A stretch of 64,000 nucleotides of DNA from Balneolaceae bacterium (GTDB lineage Bacteria > Bacteroidota > Rhodothermia > Balneolales > Balneolaceae): assembly GCA_017640665.1 (NCBI GenBank), contig JAEPQE010000001.1, positions 699,262-763,261 on the forward strand. The letters are read 5' to 3'. Shown piece by piece: positions 52,877-61,471 of this stretch. Position 1 is the stretch's first letter. Every line of letters starts with the position of its first letter. The translations under genes and the position numbers were made by a program. The notes under the pieces were generated by a model. It was not told the origin of the DNA. It made no database searches and worked only from the letters and a program-made list of their open reading frames with translations.

Positions 52877-53383
52877 CTAAAAATCACCTTCCAGAATCTC
52901 CATCAGTTCTATCAGCTCGCCATCAGGACCATAAAAAAAGACGGTTTTTGCCTCTATATCTCCAGCTTTTAAATGACGTTTTGGTATCGCAAGTTCCGCT
53001 CCAGCATTTAAGGCTATTTCTATCGAGGTATCAATATCATCAACTTCAATTCCAACATGTTGGTAATGGGGTGACTGAAGCGTGGAATCACCCGCTACAG
53101 GAGATTGTGCAAATTCATAGTTGAATTTGTAACCTGGCATCCGCATTAAAGTAATATTGATCGCCACAGTATCATTTTCTGATTCTTCGTTGAATATAAC
53201 CATCTCATCCAGATGCTTGTAAAACTGCATTCCAAAGGCTTCTTCGTAAAAAGCTCTGGATACTTCCGAATCAGTCACAAACAACATGCTATGATTAAAA
53301 CGCGGATTTGATGGTGTTTGTGGTTCCGAATAGCTACATGCTAAGATCAGAAAAAAACCGAACAGCCCGACTATTTTATACAT
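52877..53383 (-). CDS. VOC-fold (glyoxalase-like) lipoprotein
   Basis: The 168-residue protein has a lipobox FFLILAC (Cys16) and then a single VOC domain: FNHSMLFVTDSEVSRAFYEEAFGMQFY, YQHVGIEVDDIDTSIEIAL and a closing FYGPDGELIELME. His in NHSML, His in YQHVG and Glu in IELME would form a metal site. Lipid attachment puts it in the envelope, unusual for VOC enzymes. It opens the coupled DUF6090 operon. The substrate is unknown. Confidence 0.82.
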   Translation of the reverse strand: MYKIVGLFGFFLILACSYSEPQTPSNPRFNHSMLFVTDSEVSRAFYEEAFGMQFYKHLDEMVIFNEESENDTVAINITLMRMPGYKFNYEFAQSPVAGDSTLQSPHYQHVGIEVDDIDTSIEIALNAGAELAIPKRHLKAGDIEAKTVFFYGPDGELIELMEILEGDF

Positions 53384-53448
53384 AATTAACCCCGATTATT
53401 AAAAGTCCAATTAACTGAAAAAGTCCCTGATCTACAAAATCTAGCCAT

Positions 53449-53481
53449 TTATTTTCGGATTTGACGGGAGGACCTAAGCAT
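53449..53481 (-). pseudogene. ten-codon DUF6090 start remnant with strong ribosome site
   Basis: ATG at 53481 preceded by AGGAGG six bases upstream encodes MLRSSRQIRK then a TAA. The peptide matches the DUF6090 opening MLRFFRQIRK except for Phe-Phe to Ser-Ser. It lies about 65 bases upstream of the VOC lipoprotein start on the same strand and could act as a leader ORF. Confidence 0.45.
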
Positions 53482-53507
53482 TTGAACCTCCTATTAAAAT
53501 AAAAGTT

Positions 53508-53603
53508 GGTCTTTGCGAGCGGAGCGAAGCAATCTCCAAAGAACTATTCATATCCATGAGATTGCCACGGCATTTGCTTCGCTAAATGCCTCGCAATGAC
53601 GGT
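53508..53603. repeat. GTCATTGCGAG-type palindromic repeat
   Basis: GTCTTTGCGAG at the left and CTCGCAATGAC at the right form the outer stem (10 of 11 pairs). Inside are GCGAAGCAA/TTGCTTCGC arms and GGAGATTG-like segments, giving a long imperfect hairpin typical of dispersed Bacteroidetes repeats. It lies in the 255-base gap before the D-aminoacylase-like gene. Confidence 0.7.
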
Positions 53604-53638
53604 TTATATCATTTGAGGATTGTCAGAAAAACGTTGCC

Positions 53639-55294
53639 TTAGTTTCTTACCCCTTCATAACCAGAGCCATGAACAAACCTCCCCGGCATTGCGCCGGTAT
53701 GCTCGCCATTATTCACCACGTGCCCACCGTTTACAAATACATGCTCCACTCCCGTAGCAAGCTGATGCGGTTCTTCAAAAGTAGCATGATCAATAATCGT
53801 TTCGGGATCGAATACCACCACATCTGCATAATAGCCAACTTTTAGTGCTCCCCTTTCTTTGATTTTAAGATTGGAAGCCGGAAGTGTCGTAAGTTTATAA
53901 ATGGCTTCTTCTAAAGAAATAAGACCTTCTTCCCGAACATACTTTCCAAGAAGCCGGGCAAAGTTTCCATAAGCACGTGGATGCGTACTTCGATTCAGGA
54001 ACACTCCTTCTGGAGCCATCGAGCCTCCATCTGAGCCGAAACTCATGTAGGGCAACTGGATTTTCTTTCTGATGTTATCCTCGGACATTGCGAAATAGAC
54101 TACCTGAATCCGACTGTCATCTTCTACAATCAAATCGATCATGGTTTGAACAGGAGGGGTTCCTCTTTCTTCGGCTACATCGGAAAGATATTTACCTGTG
54201 TAGCCTCTTAACTCCGGATTTCTAAATCCAACCAACAAAATTCGATCCGGAGGTGTTCTGAATTCAGTGTCTTCCAGGATCCGTTGTCTTAAAGACATAT
54301 CTGATAACCTTCTTATGGTTGCTCGAACGCCCCCTTCACGTACCCAACCAGGAAGCTGCACATGGAGTCCGGTTGAGCTTGCCGGATAGTTATACATGTC
54401 TGTAGTTACAGGCAATCCTTCTGCACGGGCATCCTCAATCAGCTTGATCGCATCATCCAGTTTATCCCAATTATCTATTCCGGAGGCTTTTAAGTGGTAT
54501 ACTTCTGCCCGAATTCCTGCCTCCCTGGAAATAGTAATCAATTCATCAATAGCTTCCAGCAGGTTATTTCCTTCACTTCGTATATGGGAGATGTACATTC
54601 CATCGTACTCAGCAACTACTTTAGCAAGCTCAATAAGCTCTTGGGTATCGGCAGAGCCACTAGGAGCATATAGTAATGAGGAGGATACTCCAACGGCTCC
54701 TTCCTGCATTTCTCTTTCCAGAAGCTCTTTCATTTGATTCATTTCCTCTTCCGTAGCCTCCCGGTCTTCTACACCCATCACATAAGAACGCAGAGTTCCA
54801 TTTCCCACAAAAGAAGCCACATTTGTAGACACTCCTTTATCTTCCAGATGTTGCAGGTATTCTCCAAGTGTATTCCATGCAACCTCGTAGGTTAAATCTC
54901 CCTGACCTTCCTGCATTCTTCTTTTCATATCTGCATTAAGCGGCCCCATAGAACTCCCTTCCCCCATTACCTCAAGAGTAACTCCCTGCATGATGTCACC
55001 CATTGAACGACCATCGTACAAGAGTGCTACATTCGCCCAGCTCAACATATTAATGAAGCCGGGGGAAACAGCTTTCCCTTTTGCATCAATTTCTGTTTTC
55101 CCTGTAGCTCTTCCTAACCTTCCAATTGCAGCGATGGTGTCTGCATTAATGGCTATATCTCCTGAATAGGAGCTTTCACCCGATCCGTCATAAATCTGAC
55201 CATTCCGTATGATAACATCATATTCTGTCGCAGGTCCACAAGAGGCAAGCAGAATAAAAATAGAGGCGAGTATAAAATTGCTGAATCTGATCAT
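53639..55294 (-). CDS. D-aminoacylase-like amidohydrolase lipoprotein with altered metal site
   Basis: The 551-residue protein has a lipobox IFILLASC (Cys19) and an N-acyl-D-amino-acid deacylase/amidohydrolase layout. The usual HxH after beta-strand 1 reads GFINMLSWANVALL (His to Leu and His to Trp), and the NCG zinc-Cys segment reads GEG. The later metal His residues (MYISHIRSEG, EVYHLKASG) and the catalytic Asp (FGSDGG) remain. Composition of the C-terminal beta sandwich (YADVVVFDPETI) is normal. It may be a one-metal enzyme or have another substrate. Confidence 0.82.
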   Translation of the reverse strand: MIRFSNFILASIFILLASCGPATEYDVIIRNGQIYDGSGESSYSGDIAINADTIAAIGRLGRATGKTEIDAKGKAVSPGFINMLSWANVALLYDGRSMGDIMQGVTLEVMGEGSSMGPLNADMKRRMQEGQGDLTYEVAWNTLGEYLQHLEDKGVSTNVASFVGNGTLRSYVMGVEDREATEEEMNQMKELLEREMQEGAVGVSSSLLYAPSGSADTQELIELAKVVAEYDGMYISHIRSEGNNLLEAIDELITISREAGIRAEVYHLKASGIDNWDKLDDAIKLIEDARAEGLPVTTDMYNYPASSTGLHVQLPGWVREGGVRATIRRLSDMSLRQRILEDTEFRTPPDRILLVGFRNPELRGYTGKYLSDVAEERGTPPVQTMIDLIVEDDSRIQVVYFAMSEDNIRKKIQLPYMSFGSDGGSMAPEGVFLNRSTHPRAYGNFARLLGKYVREEGLISLEEAIYKLTTLPASNLKIKERGALKVGYYADVVVFDPETIIDHATFEEPHQLATGVEHVFVNGGHVVNNGEHTGAMPGRFVHGSGYEGVRN

Positions 55295-55503
55295 AATAGC
55301 TTCGTTGTTTTTGGTTAGTGTAAATAAAAACGATCAAATATGTTATATCCAAGTACTGATACAGAAAAAATGAGCAGCCAGGAGCAGTCTTCGATGTCGT
55401 TCCAGCGTAAACATTGCCTGCACTACCAGATTTACCTACCACACCTGAATAGTATTTCAATAACCTCTGCCCGAATATGATTTTCGGGCTTAAGCATAGA
55501 ATG

Positions 55504-55590
55504 TTAATTGGGATATCTGGTGTATTCAAAAGATTGATAGCATAACCGGTAACAAAAATGAAGCTCTTCTATGAAATTCGAAATGTTCAT
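55504..55590 (-). pseudogene. fossil start of a third TPR paralogue
   Basis: ATG at 55590 opens MNISNFIEEL, nearly identical to MNISNFLEEL of the intact neighbour. It is placed exactly 145 bases after that gene's stop, as the neighbour itself is placed after the next paralogue. Similarity ends after ten codons, and the frame closes at 28 codons. Confidence 0.6.
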
Positions 55591-55735
55591 CTCAATTCGC
55601 GGATTAAAAGTTCAAACCCGTCATTCTGAGCGAAAGTGAAGAATCTTGGCGAATATTCAACAAGATCCTTCGGAAGTATCCTCAGGATGACTGTATTAGA
55701 GGGAAAAGCAATTTTTAATTTTAAATTCTTCATTT
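55591..55735. repeat. 145-bp spacer repeat, copy 1
   Basis: Same length as 57980-58124 and, by eye, differing at about 13 of 145 positions. It contains the GTCATTCTGAG/CTCAGGATGAC dyad with inner AAGAATCTT and AAGATCCTT, and an AT-rich end leading to the TPR gene's stop. Confidence 0.85.
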
Positions 55736-57979
55736 TTAATTCTCCCCCCATTCTTCTTTCCATTCCCCTTCGGCTTTAAGATAGTTCTCAACATTTGCCT
55801 TCATAGAATTTACTTCCGCCATAATATCTTCCCGTAGCGCTACAAATTCAGGTTCATCCTCAAACATTTTTGCTGTTCGGGAGTATGTAAAAAAGTCATA
55901 GTATCCACCGGTAAGTTTATATTCGAAGAATCTTTGTCTTTCAATTTTGATATAGTCATTTAATTCACCACGCAGAGCATGGCAGTCTGCAACTCTCCAA
56001 CTTCTGTATTTTCTCTCAAAATCCTCGGTAGACAATGCCATCCTCTCCTCACCATATTCACAAACCTTATCTGTGAGATAGTCAATTCTATCCTGATCAG
56101 GAGTATCTGAATTGATCATGTATAGGATATACCCATAAAAATCTTGGTACTCATTCCCATTATTGATTTGAATTTCTTCCTCTAATACATGTGGATTTGT
56201 TTCTTCATATAGCTGAATGGCTTCCTCTTCAAAACCTTTTTGGAATAACAGTCTTGCTCTGAAACTATCCAGGTCTTTTTCGAACCGATCTGCAAATACG
56301 CCACGTCCTTGTTCGATATGCTCTTCTACTTTTTCAAATTCCTGTTCATCGGCATAGAAATTTGAAAACATGAAATAGTAATACTGATTATTCGGATAAA
56401 GTTCTCCCATTTTAGTAATCATATATTCCTGAAATGTTCGAAAACCTAAACTTTGTGAAAGGCCATGAAGACGAACCATCAGATTTACGTTTTCCGGATC
56501 ATCTTTATAGACGTCAAATATGTTTATGAATGCTTCATCGAGTTTCCCATACCCCAAGCCGGCTACCGCACTTGCTTTACTAATTTTTGCACGTGTAAAA
56601 TCCGGATAATTTTCTAGCACATGTTCTAGTATTGGCAGTGCTTCTTCTGTTCTTTCCTGTGCGATAAAATGACCGGCCATCTCGGAAGCAATATGAGGAT
56701 TAAGTGGGTCGATCTGATACGCCTTTTTTAAAACTTCATGTGCTTCGGGATGTCTGTTAAACTCATGAAGTATATTGTGATAGCTATCCAATACCTCTAC
56801 ATCGCCTGGAAGAATTTCTATAGCTTTTTCATAGGTCTCTAGGGCTTTTTCATCATCATCGATGTTATAATAATAATCTCCCAAAGCTTTAAATGCATAC
56901 CCTTGATTTCCGTCTATTAGTAAGGCCTGATCGATATTTTCCCTCATCAATTTTTTCATTTCTTCCAGTGAGAGATTGCCTACCCAGTTTAATTCGCCAT
57001 AAGTACTAGCTAACCGGGCATAAGCCTGTGCAAAAGTGGGGTCTATTCGAATGGCTTCCAGGTACTTGTCAATCGCTTTTTGTAAATCGTCCAGATCCCC
57101 AGTTACTTCTAACTGAGTTGCCGCCAAATAGGCATTATAGGCTTCTATATCCTGAGTAGGATTTCTATCAAATTCTTCCTGTTGTTGTGGTAGTAATCGT
57201 ACTTTAAGCTCTTCCATCACCTTTTTTGATATCTCTTCTTGGATATCAAAGATATTTTCGATCGTAAGTTCGCGATCAAAATTCTCTGACCACATATGAA
57301 ATCCATCTTCAACTTTGATAAGCTGCGCTGTAATTCTGATTCTGTTTCCCGAGGTACGAACACTTCCCTCCAGGATATGATCAACCTTCAACTCTTCGCC
57401 AATGAGCGTAAGGTTTTCGTTCTGCCCTTTAAATTTGAAGGAGGAAGTTCGCCCTGCAACTTTTAATTCTTCTACTTTAGCCAATGCATTTAATAATTCT
57501 TCGGATAGTCCGTCTGCAAAATACTCCTGATCCCCCTCAATACTGAAGTCTTCGAAGGGAAGAACAGCGATAGATGCGGTTTCAAAACCAATGGTTTCTT
57601 CAGCACTTTCAAGTATGCTGGATTTCGCAAAGAACACTCTTTCTACTAACAGAAAAATCACCGCCATTGATAGTACAGTAATAATAATCCCGTTTATCTT
57701 TTTACCGGTCGACCTTGTTACTGATTCGGTAATTTCTACTTCTTTCGATTTCTTAAGCCCTTCGGGGGTAAGCTCAAAAGCCCATGCAAAAATTAAGGCC
57801 AGCGGAAACCCTATTAGTACTGTAACGGTAAAAAAAGGAGGAACCCATTCCGGAAAACCAAGTTGCGGCGAAATGGTGTCGATCACCTGTATGATTAACC
57901 ATCCCGCAATAGCATACGCCGTCGCCACTTTAATTACGTTTCGCCGTTTTAATTCTTCTAAAAAATTCGAAATGTTCAT
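55736..57979 (-). CDS. membrane-anchored TPR protein with TolB/CadC-like middle domain (copy 1)
   Basis: The 747-residue protein begins with MNISNFLEELKRRNVIKVATAYAIAGWLIIQ and has hydrophobic helices at about 17-35, 45-70 and 97-117. A domain follows with SIAVLPFEDFS, YFADGLSEELLNALAKVEELKVAGRTSSF and RIRITAQLIKVEDGFHMWSENFDREL, typical of CadC/adenylate-cyclase-linked proteins. TPR repeats then run from about 275 to 560, ending in AEGEWKEEWGEN. It probably scaffolds signalling or envelope complexes. Tandem paralogue of the next gene, 2389-bp period. Confidence 0.85.
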   Translation of the reverse strand: MNISNFLEELKRRNVIKVATAYAIAGWLIIQVIDTISPQLGFPEWVPPFFTVTVLIGFPLALIFAWAFELTPEGLKKSKEVEITESVTRSTGKKINGIIITVLSMAVIFLLVERVFFAKSSILESAEETIGFETASIAVLPFEDFSIEGDQEYFADGLSEELLNALAKVEELKVAGRTSSFKFKGQNENLTLIGEELKVDHILEGSVRTSGNRIRITAQLIKVEDGFHMWSENFDRELTIENIFDIQEEISKKVMEELKVRLLPQQQEEFDRNPTQDIEAYNAYLAATQLEVTGDLDDLQKAIDKYLEAIRIDPTFAQAYARLASTYGELNWVGNLSLEEMKKLMRENIDQALLIDGNQGYAFKALGDYYYNIDDDEKALETYEKAIEILPGDVEVLDSYHNILHEFNRHPEAHEVLKKAYQIDPLNPHIASEMAGHFIAQERTEEALPILEHVLENYPDFTRAKISKASAVAGLGYGKLDEAFINIFDVYKDDPENVNLMVRLHGLSQSLGFRTFQEYMITKMGELYPNNQYYYFMFSNFYADEQEFEKVEEHIEQGRGVFADRFEKDLDSFRARLLFQKGFEEEAIQLYEETNPHVLEEEIQINNGNEYQDFYGYILYMINSDTPDQDRIDYLTDKVCEYGEERMALSTEDFERKYRSWRVADCHALRGELNDYIKIERQRFFEYKLTGGYYDFFTYSRTAKMFEDEPEFVALREDIMAEVNSMKANVENYLKAEGEWKEEWGEN

Positions 57980-58124
57980 TATGCTTCGCGAATTAAAAAT
58001 TCAAACCCTTCATTCTGAGCGAAAGCGAAGAATCTTGGTGAATATTCATTAAGATCCTTCGGAAGTATCCTCAGGATGACTGTATTAGAGGGAAGAGCAA
58101 TTTTTAATTTTAAATTCTTCATTT
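57980..58124. repeat. 145-bp spacer repeat, copy 2
   Basis: Copy of 55591-55735 in the same position relative to the flanking TPR genes. The final 60 bases, from CTCAGGATGAC to the stop, are almost unchanged. Confidence 0.85.
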
Positions 58125-60359
58125 TTAATTCTCTTCCCATTCTTCTTTCCATTCGCCTTCGGCTTTCAGGTACTCAATAATATTTGTGCGCATTTCAGCT
58201 AGATCAGCATCAATTTTATTTCTCAAAGGCTGGTAGTATTCCGATTCTTTAAATGGGAAAAACACAATTTCAGTTTGGAAAATGCCCGGCCAGTTCGCTT
58301 TTGAATTGAATTCGAAATGAAGCTTTTCTAAAGTTTCAGCAAGGGCTTCGAAGTCAGAGTTAATTAAATGAAGGTCAATTTGCTTATCGAGTTTGTTGTA
58401 TTCTTCTTCATCACTCATAGAAGAAATTTCATTAGTCATATAGCTATTAACCTGATCTCTCCATTCCTGAGCTTCTTCCGTTCTTCCAAGCTTATCTAAA
58501 AATATTACGTAGAAACGGACTCTGCCTTCTTGAACCCCATTTTCGATCTGTGTTGGTTCGGCGAAGAAATCTTCGTAGCCATATTCAAAAATTTCTAATC
58601 CTTTTTCATATTCTTCTCTTTGGTATGCTATGTACGATTCTTGAGCAATAAAAAATCGTTTTACTTCTTCACCATAAAGCTCTTTAAATTGAGATAAGAT
58701 CTCCTCAACCTTTTCAAAATCACCTTCATAAAGGTGGCTTTGTAATTTGTTTCTGAACCCTGCATTATTGTTAGGATACAGTTCAATCATCCGATCAGCC
58801 ATCTCATAGGTAATTGGTATTAAATCGACATCACGGGCAATGTCGCTTACCAAAAACATCAAGTTTATTCCTTCCGGATTTTTCTGGTAGGCTTCGTAGG
58901 CAAATTCAAAAGCAGTATCTAGTTCGCCGTAAGGTGTATCTCGCAATAACCAGGCTTTTTTCTCATAGGCGGGTGCATAATCAGGGTATCTTGCAATTAT
59001 CCCGTCCAAAATTTTCGATGCTTCTTCAAACTTATTTTCTTGTTGTATCAGGTAATTTGAATAATTAGTTGCTATGGGTGAACTGAGCGGATCGAGTCGG
59101 TAAGCTTTTTTAAGCATTCTGAATTTCTCTTCCAATTCATCATTTCCTAATTGGATGTAGAGACTGTTTACAATTGTGGCGTCATTTGGAGCTAATGCAT
59201 AAGCTTTACGAGCATTTTTTAGTGCATTTTCGCGATTGAAGTTAATACCATCTAAATTCACTTGAGCATGATATGCAGAAGCCAGGTTTTCATTTAGGCT
59301 CATTGCTTTATCAATATTTTCTTTCATGAGCTCTTTCATTTCTTCAAGAGGTAAATCTCCAAATTCGTGTAACAGCCTGTAAGTAAAAGCTAGCTTGGCA
59401 TAAGCTTCAGCATAAGTAGGATCTATTCTGATAGCTTGTTGATACAACTCAATTGCTTTTTCCAGATCAGCCGCTCTTCGTGTAGCACCAACTTGTGTAG
59501 CTGCGAGATAGGCATTGTAAGCTTCAATATCTTGTGTTGGGCGCTCTCCAAGTTGTACTTCTTCTTCAGGGAGTAATCGAACTTTCAGTTCTTCCATTAC
59601 ATGTCGAGAAATCTCTTCCTGAATATCAAAGATGTTATCAACCGTAAACTCCCTGTCATAAGTCTCACTCCACATATGAAAACCATCCGAAACACGGATG
59701 AGCTGTGCAGTGATTCTTAAACGGTTACCTGATTTACGAACACTTCCTTCCAGTATATTTGCTACCCCAAGCTCAGCTCCAATTTCGATCAGGTTTTCAT
59801 TCTGACCTTTGAACTTAAAGGAAGAAGTCCTACCGGCTACTTGCATATCTTCTACTTTAGCAAGTGCATTCAGAAGTTCTTCTGAAAGACCATCCGAGAA
59901 ATATTCGTTTTCAGTATCACTACTCATATTTACAAAAGGGAGTACAGCTATCGATGCTGTTTCTACTATTGCAGTTTGCTCAGAATCTTCCAGAATAGAT
60001 GCCTTCGCAAAGAAGATTCTTTCTACTAACACAAAAAACAGGGCTACCGAAAGTACTCCAATAATAATCCCATTTAGTTTCTTACCTGTCGTACTGGTAA
60101 CAGATTCTGTGATATCTACTTCCTCGCTTTTTTTTAAACCCTCTGGGGTAAGCTCAAATGCCCAGGCGAAAATCAAAGAGAGAGGGAAGCCTATTAATAC
60201 AAAAACAATTACAGCCGTTATTAACCATTCCGGTAGGTTGAGAAAAGGAAAAGTGGTAGCACAAATCTGAATAATCAACCATCCTGCTATGGCATAGGCG
60301 GTCGCAACGCGGAAAACATTCCTGCGTTTTAGTTCCTGAAAAAGCCGTTGTAAATCCAT
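58125..60359 (-). CDS. membrane-anchored TPR protein with TolB/CadC-like middle domain (copy 2)
   Basis: The 744-residue paralogue of the gene downstream. N-terminal RRNVFRVATAYAIAGWLIIQ, the LIFAWAFELTPEGLKKSEEVDITESVT block and the SIAVLPFVNMS to FHMWSETYDREF domain are strongly similar. The TPR half (about 275-600) is much more divergent, and the extreme C-terminus EYLKAEGEWKEEWEEN is again conserved. This pattern suggests a shared core and changing partners. It is the first gene of the tandem set in the direction of transcription. Confidence 0.85.
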   Translation of the reverse strand: MDLQRLFQELKRRNVFRVATAYAIAGWLIIQICATTFPFLNLPEWLITAVIVFVLIGFPLSLIFAWAFELTPEGLKKSEEVDITESVTSTTGKKLNGIIIGVLSVALFFVLVERIFFAKASILEDSEQTAIVETASIAVLPFVNMSSDTENEYFSDGLSEELLNALAKVEDMQVAGRTSSFKFKGQNENLIEIGAELGVANILEGSVRKSGNRLRITAQLIRVSDGFHMWSETYDREFTVDNIFDIQEEISRHVMEELKVRLLPEEEVQLGERPTQDIEAYNAYLAATQVGATRRAADLEKAIELYQQAIRIDPTYAEAYAKLAFTYRLLHEFGDLPLEEMKELMKENIDKAMSLNENLASAYHAQVNLDGINFNRENALKNARKAYALAPNDATIVNSLYIQLGNDELEEKFRMLKKAYRLDPLSSPIATNYSNYLIQQENKFEEASKILDGIIARYPDYAPAYEKKAWLLRDTPYGELDTAFEFAYEAYQKNPEGINLMFLVSDIARDVDLIPITYEMADRMIELYPNNNAGFRNKLQSHLYEGDFEKVEEILSQFKELYGEEVKRFFIAQESYIAYQREEYEKGLEIFEYGYEDFFAEPTQIENGVQEGRVRFYVIFLDKLGRTEEAQEWRDQVNSYMTNEISSMSDEEEYNKLDKQIDLHLINSDFEALAETLEKLHFEFNSKANWPGIFQTEIVFFPFKESEYYQPLRNKIDADLAEMRTNIIEYLKAEGEWKEEWEEN

Positions 60360-60446
60360 AGTACCCTGCCCAAAGATTAGACCAGCCTAATAAAAGAAAA
60401 AAACACGGGATTTCCTTGCGCTAAGCTTAATATTCAGCCCTTTCTT

Positions 60447-60511
60447 TTAAACCCTTAAATTATTCAGTGTGGTATTAAACCCTTACTTTGCTGAAATAAT
60501 TTACACTGAAT
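60447..60511 (+). promoter_or_regulatory. direct and inverted repeats in the leader of the DksA-type gene
   Basis: TTAAACCCTTA occurs at 60447-60457 and 60475-60485. ATTCAGTGT (60462-60470) and ACACTGAAT (60503-60511) are exact inverse complements, the second covering the first two bases of the start codon. A folded leader would hide the start, and the direct repeats could be an operator. Confidence 0.4.
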
Positions 60512-60842
60512 GACATCCTCAGAAAAGAAACACCTCAAAACCATAATTCTTGATAAAATTTCGAGCCTCAAGCAAGAAATTACCGAGTTAACCGAGCTTA
60601 CCAAACCTATTCCTCTCGATGCCGCTATCGGTAGAATTTCCAGAATGGATGCCATCAATAATAAAACCATTAATGAGGCTTCTTTACGAGATAAAAAGAA
60701 AGTACTTAAACGACTCGAACGAATTTATGAAAACTCGGACAGTAAAGAATTTGGCCTTTGTCTGAAGTGTGGAAAAGAAATTCCATTTGGTCGATTAGAA
60801 TATATGCCCCAAGCTTCCCGTTGTGTAGACTGCATGAAATAG
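60510..60842 (+). CDS. TraR/DksA-family zinc-finger regulator
   Basis: The 110-residue protein has an N-terminal coiled coil (about 5-60), LDAAIGRISRMDAINN, and the C-terminal C4 zinc finger CLKC-17-CVDC in CLKCGKEIPFGRLEYM...RCVDC. The acidic tip residues are reduced (DAAIGRISRMDA keeps Asp-Ala). DksA-type proteins enter the secondary channel of RNA polymerase and act with ppGpp. It is shorter than E. coli DksA and nearer to TraR/YbiI types. The leader contains repeats that may give autoregulation. Confidence 0.87.
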   Translation: MTSSEKKHLKTIILDKISSLKQEITELTELTKPIPLDAAIGRISRMDAINNKTINEASLRDKKKVLKRLERIYENSDSKEFGLCLKCGKEIPFGRLEYMPQASRCVDCMK

Positions 60843-60858
60843 TAAGGTCTAACAGCTT

Positions 60859-61293
60859 TTATCGTGTAAAAATCTCGATCACACCATTACTTCCTCTGGA
60901 ACCATACATCGATGCGTCTGCTCCTTTCAGTACTTTGATTTTGACGATACTTCCTACATCTATCAATCCGTATAGAACTCCATATCCACCACTTATAGGA
61001 CTGTTATTCACTACATAAAGGGGCTCGCTGCTTAGTTGAAAACTATTTTGACCACCCCTGATTCGTATCCTTGCATCAGCTCCCGTTCCAAGTACTCTTA
61101 ACCCTGAAATTTCCGATAGATGTTGTGTCAGGTCTTTAGACTCATCGAAATTTTTTGCTTCATCCATTTGAACTGCAGTACCAACATTTCCTTCTCTGGA
61201 TGTTTCATTTAATGATGCACAATTTGTGATTAATGATGCTGCACAAAAAAAGATTAGTGCAATTACGATATTATTGGTTTTAAATACTTTCAT
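60859..61293 (-). CDS. stand-alone TonB-receptor plug-domain lipoprotein
   Basis: The 144-residue protein has a lipobox-like ASLITNC (Cys25). The rest is a complete TonB-dependent receptor plug: LTQHLSEISGLRVLGTGADARIRIRGG, SSEPLYVVNNSPISGGYG and VLKGADASMYGSRGSNGVIEIFTR. It ends there with no beta-barrel. The SusC-like plug tail is complete and the stop is normal, so this is a real single-domain protein. A GGGAGA ribosome site precedes the ATG. It may bind ligands or oligomerise in the envelope. Confidence 0.85.
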   Translation of the reverse strand: MKVFKTNNIVIALIFFCAASLITNCASLNETSREGNVGTAVQMDEAKNFDESKDLTQHLSEISGLRVLGTGADARIRIRGGQNSFQLSSEPLYVVNNSPISGGYGVLYGLIDVGSIVKIKVLKGADASMYGSRGSNGVIEIFTR

Positions 61294-61471
61294 ATTGTTC
61301 TCCCTATCAAGGTTTTGTATAACAGAATACCAATTTTTCTTACCAATATAATAGACCTGATTTTTAGTGACAAAATCAAGCCTTGCACGAAAACCAGTTT
61401 ACATTTGGACGATTGCAATTTATGCTGCATACTCCTTATCTAGTTTAGTGAAATAAATATAAATTCGATAT

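Larger units (their letters stand above)
55295..55735. other. 441-bp intergenic region
   Basis: No gene is supported in the first 210 bases; a minus-strand open frame across 55218-55529 has no ribosome site and no recognisable domain. The rest holds the fossil start of a TPR gene (55504-55590) and the 145-bp spacer repeat (55591-55735). Confidence 0.6.

Noticed and set aside
55218-55529. 103-codon minus-strand frame upstream of the D-aminoacylase-like gene
   Set aside because: It overlaps the lipoprotein start in another frame, lacks a ribosome site and matches no family I recognise.
57980-58124. Attachment sites of a mobile island
   Set aside because: The direct repeats are spacers of a tandem gene duplication; no integrase or tRNA is present.
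60859-61293. Truncated TonB-dependent receptor pseudogene
   Set aside because: It has a signal/lipobox start, a complete plug and a regular stop, and no barrel sequence follows on that strand.
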